From positions 62,001-126,000 of the forward strand of contig JBAMDO010000113.1 in the NCBI GenBank assembly GCA_037074765.1: a stretch of DNA of 64,000 nucleotides, read 5' to 3'. The notes below the pieces were generated by a model. That model saw only the letters and a program-made list of their open reading frames with translations. It did no database searches and was not told the origin of the DNA. Of the stretch, positions 55,973 to 64,000 are shown one piece after another. A program made the translations under genes and the position numbers. How positions within the stretch are numbered: the stretch's first letter is position 1; each line of letters starts with the position of its first letter. The DNA is from Mansonella perstans (lineage: Eukaryota > Nematoda > Chromadorea > Rhabditida > Onchocercidae).

Positions 55973-57565
55973 TTTCGGCTAACAGTTGAAAGCATTCAGG
56001 ATTTTACAAAACAAATTTTTCGGAATGTTGGAAAGAAAATTTCGTTTCAAAAATTTGCAAATTTTCAGCGGAAGTGTTAGAAAGTAAAAGTTTTGTCCGT
56101 AAATCTTGTTTCGCAAACAGTAATTATTCCGGAAAAAGAAAATTCTCGAAAATTAAAAAAAAAACTCTCGAAAATTTAAAAGAAGACATAGTAACGAAAA
56201 TTCCCAAAGCAGAAAATACCGTTCCGCTGGCTAGCAATTACAATAGTACTGACAGACACGAACCGGTTAAAAACAACCGAAATGTGTTTCAGAATAATAG
56301 CGAATTGGTTTTAAAGCAACATTTTTACATGCATGCAAATTTTTATCGAAGATAACTTCAGAATCATTTCGCGGATTTTTCAACCATTTTAAATGATAAA
56401 AACCTAATTATAACAAGAAGTTAATTGTTAATCTTTTTTACAACTTTCAACTTACTCAATATTTTGTAATTAGAAGATTAAAACAGCAAAACTGAAGTTG
56501 ACGCAGGAAAGAAGGATGTTACGGTTGTCATATTTGGACCTTTTGTTTCCGATTAATTAATATTTATCCCAAGTATGGATTTTATAAATAAATTGAAGCA
56601 TTTCTTTTTTTTTTTGGCTTTTTTTTTTCTAAAACATCCTTAAATAGTGCAGTGCTAGCAATATTTATTTTATAAACAAATTTATTTTGGATGAAATGGA
56701 AAATTGCTTGTAAAATTTTCATTAATTGAAAGCTATTTGTTCGATCGTATAAAATTGATGTAAATATTTTCAGAGGCATATTAGTAATTGTCGCCAGAAT
56801 GTTGTCAAGGAACTTGTTGTAAATTTCTTACTAGAAAGTAATTTGTTACTGAAAACTTTATTTAAGTTAACTGGATTTTATATAAACTAGACAAGTATGT
56901 GCAACGTAAGCCTATAAATATAAGATGGACTGTTTCTATCAAATATTATCGTTTTATATTTCGATCAAGAATTAATCAATTTTTTAAAAATTACTATTAA
57001 TTAACTATTATTTCATTGCTATACATTCAATGTGTTATGCTCGTTTCATTAACTGACCAATTATTTATTTGCAGTTTACATCAAGGTTTAACGAATTAAC
57101 CGAACAAATAACTTGCATAAAATTATTTCTCAAACATATTAAACCAAGGTTAAAAATAACGAAATGAATAAATTACATATAAATGAGAATTACTGCAAGA
57201 GGACAATAATCTATGCTATCCACTTTATTTTAATTATTTCCAATCAAATCTAGTAAAGCTTCTGTGCAAAGAAAAGACAAGATGAATAATTTATTAAATT
57301 TCATCATTCCAGTAATATAAGAAGTGAAAAACAAATAGTGCAGGTGAAGGATTAATTAATTTACAGCAAATAAAATCTTCGAAAACGAATAAAATAAGTG
57401 CACTAACAAAAAAGGAAAAAAAACTGAGTAGGACATGAAGAAAAATGTTAAAATCACACTGGTGGTCATTATGATTATCAAATATTTGCCGGTAAAATTT
57501 CTCTCCTCCTTCTACTTTCACTATAAAATTATTAATTGCTTTTTTCTTTTTTAAAAAAATAATTT
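55973..57565. other. Gap between the kinase and PDZ genes
   Basis: About 1.6 kb; should hold the kinase 3' end and the PDZ promoter or leader. On + there is a 122-codon open frame without ATG (55990-56355) that is Lys/Asn-rich and shows no family resemblance; it may be chance. Confidence 0.45.
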
Positions 57566-60500
57566 TCAATATTTTACATAATCCCTCAGCCAAGGATGCG
57601 TTCGAATTTCTACCGCTGTTGCTCGTTCCTCCACTTTCACACTTAAAATTTTCATCAAAAGATCTGCAAAAGAAGTCTTTTCATTAGTATTAATCGTTTT
57701 CAATTCAGAAATAAATAATTGTGATTCTCTTATAATATCAGCTACTTCTAAATTCGACAAATACAAATGTTGTGAATTATTCATTAAGACAATAATTATT
57801 TAATTAATTGCAGATTGTTTATGAAGATGATATTATACTCAAATGGTTTGTACTGTGAGTAGGATTACAAGAAATTTCAGATTCCCTTTTTAATAATCTT
57901 TTTTTCGGTGAATTGTGATTAAATGAATTTGAACCTCGTAAAGTTTAGAATTGATTACTTAAAATTTAAAATCAAAATTGATGATATATTAAAAAGCCAT
58001 TCAAGTTATATTTGTTACTTCACCTGAAACACATCCATAACATTTCGGAACTTTTGACAGCAGACTTTTGTCATGCTTTTTTGACCATTTCCGATAAACA
58101 GCATCTTTTTTACTGCAAAAATAATTTAATTGGGTTTTTAAAGCAGTCATAGATTTTGTTAATTAAGAGATAGATTGATTATGCTTTTCTTCACATTTGA
58201 TTTTCTCAAATGCTTAATATTAAATAATCAGAAATCAAAAAAAAGAAAATTCACCTATTTGCAACATCCCATGGAAGACATTGTTGCACCAAAAAATACA
58301 AGAAAATACCACATGCCCAAATATCCGCACAATCAGGCCTAAAAAAGCATGAAGATAAATGACAATAAATACAAATGATTTATTGCGTTGCATTTTTCGT
58401 TCTAAATTTTTATAACTCCACAGATTTAATTAATTTCATAAAATTTTTTATTCGGATAAGAAAAACTTTTCGTTAAATTTATGCAAATTTTCGAAATTTT
58501 AGACTGTTTTAAAAGAAATTCAATATAACAGATATAACAGATATATTCAAAAGTAACAGATATATAACAGATACATTCAAAAGTAACAGACATATAACAG
58601 ATACATTCAAAAGTAATTTAACACTTCTTTTCCTTCTTCATTTAAAACAAAAAAAGTTCATTAAAATCAATTATTTCAATCCGTTCATATTAATGATACA
58701 TACCTGTATCGCTTTTTGAATGTTTCAGGTGCAGCATATGATTCGGTGAAATATACGGGATAAGGAAATTTAAGATTAGATATGAAATATCTTGCTTCAT
58801 CAAAATCTGTTAATTTTACAGTACCTGACAATTAATTAATTTTAATAAAAATATTAGAAAGTAGACATAATTTGCCTATTTGAAATGGGCATAACTTCAT
58901 TCCAACTTTTTTCGAAAATTTCATTCCTCAATATATGGTATCAAAATTTTTCAGCTTTGAATTATACCATCTCTTGTAAGAAGGCAATTCTCCGGCTTGA
59001 TATCCATGTGCGCAATATTCAATCCATGAATATGTTCCACTGCGCTTAATAGATCATTGAAGAATGATTGCGCTTTTTTTACGTCTAATAATCGATTTTC
59101 TAGAGTTAAAAGCAAATTTACATCTGACATTATGCAATTGGTACGTTAAAATTATGCTTAATATATCAAATAAAATTTAGAAAACAAATTTTTGAAATTA
59201 TTAATTGAGTTTGTTAAATTAAAAATAGAAAAATTTTAATAATGATCATGCCCTTGATGTAGTATTCATTCATGTAATCAAAAAGGCATCCACCATCGGC
59301 ATATTCCATGAATTGTTCCCAACATAGGCCTACTTGACGAAAACCGACCAGTGCGGCAATATTTGAATGCTTTCCGATACGTTTCATCATTTCCAAATCC
59401 TAATTAATTTCCTAATTAATTCCTTTCCTTTTTTCCCTTAGTATAATTTGATATAAAGCTGATTATTCATGAATTCAATCGTTTTATCAAGTTGCTAGTT
59501 AAATAATTAATCACATTAAATAAAGGCTCATTTCATTCAGCAATATTCTGAAAGTTGTTTGTAGAATAAATACTAAAAACTTTTGCCATTCGATAGCTAT
59601 CAATGTTGATCTCACCAGTTCCACTTGCAGTTTTATGGTATTAGCAATTTCTTCCTGAGCTTTTTCGTCATCTTCATAAACAACGGTACTCCGATCTTGT
59701 TTACGGTTCTTCCGCATTGCAAAAACTTCGCCAGTATTAGTTGTTGCAAGATATGTTTTGAAATTACTCCCTGCAAAAACCCAATGAAAGAATAAAAAAA
59801 CTCATAAAAAAAGGAAAATTTAAAAAAAAATTTTATTCATCTTCAAGTTACCAAAAAAAAAAAAGAAAAACGAAATTTTTATACTTTATACAATAATTTA
59901 AAAGCATTTAAAGGAATTATTTTTGTCAAATGGATTAATCTTTTCCACTGCTACTTCCACACTGTTCAATACAGCTACCTGTTGAAGGTCAAAAGAAATT
60001 CCAGAATGCAAGGAGGAATCTTTATTACATAATCTTATTAAAAGAGGAAAAATTAATCGGAAATCAGTCATTTAAAACAAATTTCATTTTTTTTTTTGGT
60101 TTTTGGTGTGTTTTAATTTCGATGAAAAAGATGGAAATAATTTTTTGTGGATTTACTTCATAACATGTTACATACTTATTTACAGTGCAATCATTTTCTT
60201 AATATTATCGCCATGTTTTATTTATACAATGATTTATTATCGCTTTTATTATCGTAGATTGAATATATTGTAAATTATGCTGATTGGATGTACTGTATAT
60301 CACACCACCAGATTGGATTATTATCGATTAGCTAGTTGTGTGGAATAAAACATGATTTTCTGGCGAATAACGGAAAATATAGCGGAATGATAAAAATAAC
60401 TTGAAAGCTATAATTAAATTCAATTTACCTTCACCAATTGCTCGTTTAAACAACCATTGCTTTCCACGTAATGAAGTAGGCATACGTGTTTCGTCAATTC

Positions 60501-61562
60501 TAGTTTTTTTGAAATTTAAATCATATTTGATATTACCGTAATTTCCATCAATTTTAGAAGTAATAAAGCTATCTCTGATTACTTCACTGTCAAGTGGAAA
60601 GTTTTCATCACTGATTACTTCACTGTCAAGTGTTGAACTTTTTTCGGTTACATCCATTTGCGTCTAAAGACAAATAAATCAATTTTTTTTTGCTTCCTTG
60701 AAAATATTTCATTTTCTTTCATATTGAAAAAGTAAAAATTGATGAAGGAAACTTGAAATATTCCAATATTTACATAAATTATTTAAATAACATTATGAAA
60801 TACAAATTTGTGTAATATATTTGAAATGAAAAAAGAATCTTTGATATTACTTTAATCAGTTTCCCCTTTTTAAAAAACCCCAACCAATTAACTATTTGAT
60901 CATTTGATGAAGGCCGATAATATTGCTTATTCCATTCAACTTTACTATAGACAAATCATTAATTATTGTAATTAAATTTGTCTAGTGAACATTACATGAA
61001 CAAATTCTTACAAGTTTGTAAAAAAAGCTTACACAAAAAATGCTCCAACTTAATGACGTAGATTCTGAATAACTTGCTATGACCGTACCGTACTCAATTA
61101 TCTCTGCACAAATATACAAAAAGAGAAAAGTTTTATTTTAAGATGTTAATATCGACGTAAATAAATCTGTCACATCTTATACAAGAAATTTTCACAACCA
61201 CTTAATTTATCAAAAAACAAATTCACATTTTATTTCATTTCATCAAATAGAAAAGAGAAAAAACTTGAATGACATACTGAATAGCAGCATAATTAATATC
61301 CCTAAGATCTTAATGAATGGTTAAGAATTTTAATAAATAAATGATCCAATGACTCTTTGTGTTATCCGAAACATAATCAAGCAAAATTTGGCATGAAAAA
61401 TCCTAAAAAATTACAACGAATATTAGAAATATCCAAAATGACCGCATCAGAGAAGACAAACGACGAATAACTGTTGCTCACATTAGAATCAGACAAAGTA
61501 GCCATTGTCCAAACTTCTTCAACTAAATCCTTTTGCTCCATCGCACTCTCTTCCTGTCGCAT
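57566..61562 (-). CDS. CHK1-like protein kinase with altered active site
   Basis: Exons in transcript order: 61562-61482, 61101-61033, 60663-60429, 59770-59616, 59399-59252, 59099-58968, 58824-58704, 58338-58255, 58112-58024, 57663-57566, in phase, 403 residues. Residues about 1-118 are a non-conserved acidic leader with a 12-residue repeat (LDSEVI twice). The kinase fold follows: Gly loop IGEGSNF (126-132), beta-3 FAMRKN, HMDIKPEN (260-267), LTDFDEA (278-284), SYAAPE and DIWACGIFLYFL. LPWD, the following KW and the C-lobe layout resemble checkpoint kinase CHK1. The usual AxK lysine aligns with Arg148, HRD is HMD and DFG is DFD, so activity is doubtful or unusual. The protein stops right after the kinase domain, lacking the CHK1 regulatory tail. 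One intron uses a GC donor (GCATGA at 59251); its acceptor could also be at 59124, adding eight residues. The first two exons are less sure. Confidence 0.82.
58531..58617. repeat. 30-bp tandem repeat, three copies, intronic
   Basis: ATTCAAAAGTAA recurs at 58545, 58575 and 58605, 30 bases apart, with ATAACAGATA between, in a kinase-gene intron. Confidence 0.85.
59898..59978 (-). pseudogene. Stranded kinase exon remnant
   Basis: On the - strand a good acceptor (CTTCAACAG) at 59979 is followed by an open stretch reading VAVLNSVEVAVEKINPFDK before a stop. This resembles the beta-2/beta-3 part of a CHK1-type kinase, the same part encoded by the neighbouring exon 59770-59616. It lies in the intron just upstream of that exon, is out of phase with the preceding exon and has no usable donor. 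It looks like a decayed duplicate exon, though chance resemblance cannot be excluded for so short a piece. Confidence 0.4.
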
Positions 61563-64000
61563 TGACCATCAATTATATATGCATAACACCTGAAAGGGTC
61601 ACAACTATTAATAGCATGATCTAGAGGTTCTGTCAAAAAATGTCACTCCTATCAACAACTTCTTGCCCTTTGATGTTTCTATAACATTAGAGTGCCTTTG
61701 ACTGTTATTACTTTCCCTTTCAATATTATCGCTGAGGGTTTAGGTATGATATCTTCTACTAACTTTATATTTTGTGACTACGATTATTATCTTTATACAT
61801 AAGCGTATTTTTAGCACTTAAAAAGTCCATTTTTTGCATTATATTTTCTCCAGGCACATAATTATTATCGACTTTATCATTAGATGCAATCTATACTTTC
61901 GTTTGAATTAACCATAATGATGGAAGAAAGATGTTAGAATATTGAACGCAAGTTCTCCAAAAATAAATTTAACATGTGTTAAGGAAGTAATAGATAAGTA
62001 AGGTTGAAAAGCAATAAACTAATATTTGAAGGGAAGTTATTTAGGCATGCATTTAAACGTACGTCAAGAAAGTAGGAATAAGTACAAAAAATTTTTATTT
62101 AAAAATGTATAAATATCATAGATTGAAAAAAAAGTGATAGGAAGAAAGCAATTGTTCTGTGTCTTTTGCAGTTACATAAGCATCCTGTATAGGTAGGATC
62201 AATTATGAATTCCTGGAGACTAATAATTAATTAAATTCCGATGCATTTTATTGTTTAAATCTGAAAAACTTTCAATCAAAGACAAATAAAAGGCCTATGA
62301 TATTGTTTTGCATTCAATAAAAGATATTAGGAATTAAAACATTCTTTTCTACGGAAAAGAAGGTGGAAAAATTTAAAAAAAACGTAAGTATACAGCAAAA
62401 AAGTAAGGGAAAAATACAGCTAATGGGAAAAACTACAGTGTAGAGTAAGATATACATTCTTCTGTGTACTTCTATTTGTAATCAGATCATCTGGCAATCT
62501 TATCGTTTTAAGTGGCTTTTAGTGACGCCAATTATTTGGTTCCATTCCCTCATTGGCAATCATCAACCTCTGGTACTGCATCTGTTGCCATGTTCACATA
62601 TATAATAACATCATTTACAAATATTTCATCTCAACAAGTATTCCGTTGCTGACCTTTGATCAACCATAATTGCTGAAGTGATCATCTTAATAATTCCGTT
62701 GATGGATGCAATTTGCTGGACTGATAACAAATTGAAAAGTAAAATGCTAACAGTACTTATTTCATGTTTAGCAAATGTGCTGATAGAGTGGAAATTCCTC
62801 AAAGAAAATTTAATAAGATTTTGTTACCATTGATTACAATAACTCTAACTTTTCCGTCTTTTCATTACAGAAGAGATGACATTGAAAAAAAGGAGGATAC
62901 TTGTTATCATATTTAATATCTGCTATTATATTTGAATTTTATCAAATAAAATTTTAAGTTATAACAATTTTATATAATTGAAATATTTCAATGAATTTAC
63001 CTTGATCCTTTATTATTCTAATTTCCGCATAGAAACTTATTGGAAAGTTTTTAATCATAAAGATCCATAACTATGTTGTAAGATAATTACACATCGATAA
63101 TAGTATGAACAGTGATAACAATAGCTATAGTAATGAGATGGTAAAGAAACCCTTTTTTTTTTTTTAATTTAAAAAAGAAGGAAGTGAAGAAAAATGTTGC
63201 GATAAAGGAATGCAAGTACAAAATGAAAAAGCATAGAGAAGTTAGTCATTCACTATTAATAATTAAAATTAATTAATTGAAGCAATTGCAAGAAAACAAC
63301 AAAATTGTGAATTTTAAGTAATACTTAGAATACGTCATGAGAATGATAAGTTAGTGATAAAATAAACTTTCTCTATAAAATAAACTTTTTAACGGCTGTT
63401 CAATTTCACGTTTTTACATGATACATGTTTCCGTGACACTCGTCGTGCGATGCTAGCATTATCAAAAAATTTCATTTATATTAGATGATAATATCATCAA
63501 TTTCTTCAATGAATTTTGCTATTATATTATAATTTTGTTTTATTATTGCAATAATTTTTTATTAATTCATTAAATGCAATAACTACTGAATTAAAAAAAA
63601 AATTGCAAGTATTTCATGATTAAATTTAAAAATTTGACTGATAAAATTTCAGCCTTAATTTTTATGGAATTTCCAACACGAGAAGAATTGCTTTATATTT
63701 AACTTCGAATTATTTGTTCAGCCATTTATGCAAAAATTCATTAATTGCAAGTTCACTTCTCGTCTACAAATTATAATTAATTGGAAGGAAAATCATATCG
63801 TTCGGTTCAACACCCATTTTTCTCAAATCAAATTCAAATTAGTTAAATTTTAAACTAAAAAAATGTATTTGCTAATAATTAACAACACCTATGGGAATCA
63901 AAATGTTCCATTTAGCAATTCTGTGTCTTTTCAAATATTTCAGAATCAATTAATAGTGACCATTTTTGAATATTCGATGTCTGGCCCAAAACGGCTTTTC
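61563..64000. other. Right-hand stretch without a recognisable gene
   Basis: About 2.4 kb upstream of the kinase gene. I see no conserved coding signal. A slightly less AT-rich patch at about 62480-62600 contains a short - strand frame starting MATDAVPEVDD, too short to call. The kinase promoter probably lies in the first few hundred bases. Confidence 0.45.

Noticed and set aside
55990..56355. 122-codon Lys/Asn-rich open frame on +
   Set aside because: It has no ATG at its head, no domain, and roughly one frame this long is expected by chance at this composition.
1..64000. Bacterial (for example Wolbachia) insertions, transposases, CRISPR arrays, tRNA genes
   Set aside because: Filarial genomes often carry Wolbachia fragments, so I looked for them, but no GC-richer uninterrupted bacterial-type frames, transposase motifs, spaced repeats or nuclear tRNA box motifs were recognised.

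Overview
The window looks like nuclear DNA of a nematode, most likely a spirurid/filarial (clade III) species. The grounds are a very AT-rich composition, protein genes cut into 8 to 14 short exons, TTTTCAG-type acceptors, acceptor-like sites a few bases upstream of several start codons (as expected for spliced-leader trans-splicing), and proteins that align with animal families. No tRNA gene, rRNA, transposase, CRISPR array or bacterial operon was seen.

Seven conserved genes can be followed exon by exon. On the + strand: a ZIP9-type zinc transporter (6446-10675); an NDOR1-type diflavin reductase (11566-16647); a MIF4G-domain translation factor of the CTIF/SLIP1 group (25341-33939); and spastin (38074-41451). 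A tiny two-exon gene or leader exon (35814-37257) sits just before spastin. On the - strand: the CCA-adding enzyme (42586-46636), convergent with spastin; a tail-anchored PDZ protein resembling SYNJ2BP/OMP25 (47681-55972); and a CHK1-like kinase with altered active-site motifs (57566-61562). The two long gene-poor stretches are 0.1-6.4 kb and 16.6-25.3 kb, the second rich in simple repeats.

The genes do not form one pathway. Several are basic cell machinery: NDOR1 feeds electrons to cytosolic Fe-S cluster assembly, the CCA enzyme matures tRNAs, the MIF4G protein probably acts in translation, and spastin severs microtubules. ZIP9/NDOR1 (0.9 kb apart) could be a co-transcribed pair.

Main oddities: (1) four single-base frame breaks, at least three next to short homopolymers, plus a CCG acceptor, all confined to NDOR1 and the MIF4G gene, whose domains otherwise read through in full; (2) three introns that fit only with GC-AG splice sites, two of them consecutive in the CCA enzyme; (3) a decayed tandem copy of the CCA enzyme's last exon that supplies its present stop codon; (4) a mitochondrial nad3 fragment (numt) in an intron of the PDZ gene; (5) a kinase with Arg at the usual beta-3 Lys position, HMD and DFD motifs, and a stranded exon remnant beside it; (6) a minisatellite with a short/long unit pattern in front of spastin. 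I found no convincing wholly new biological system.
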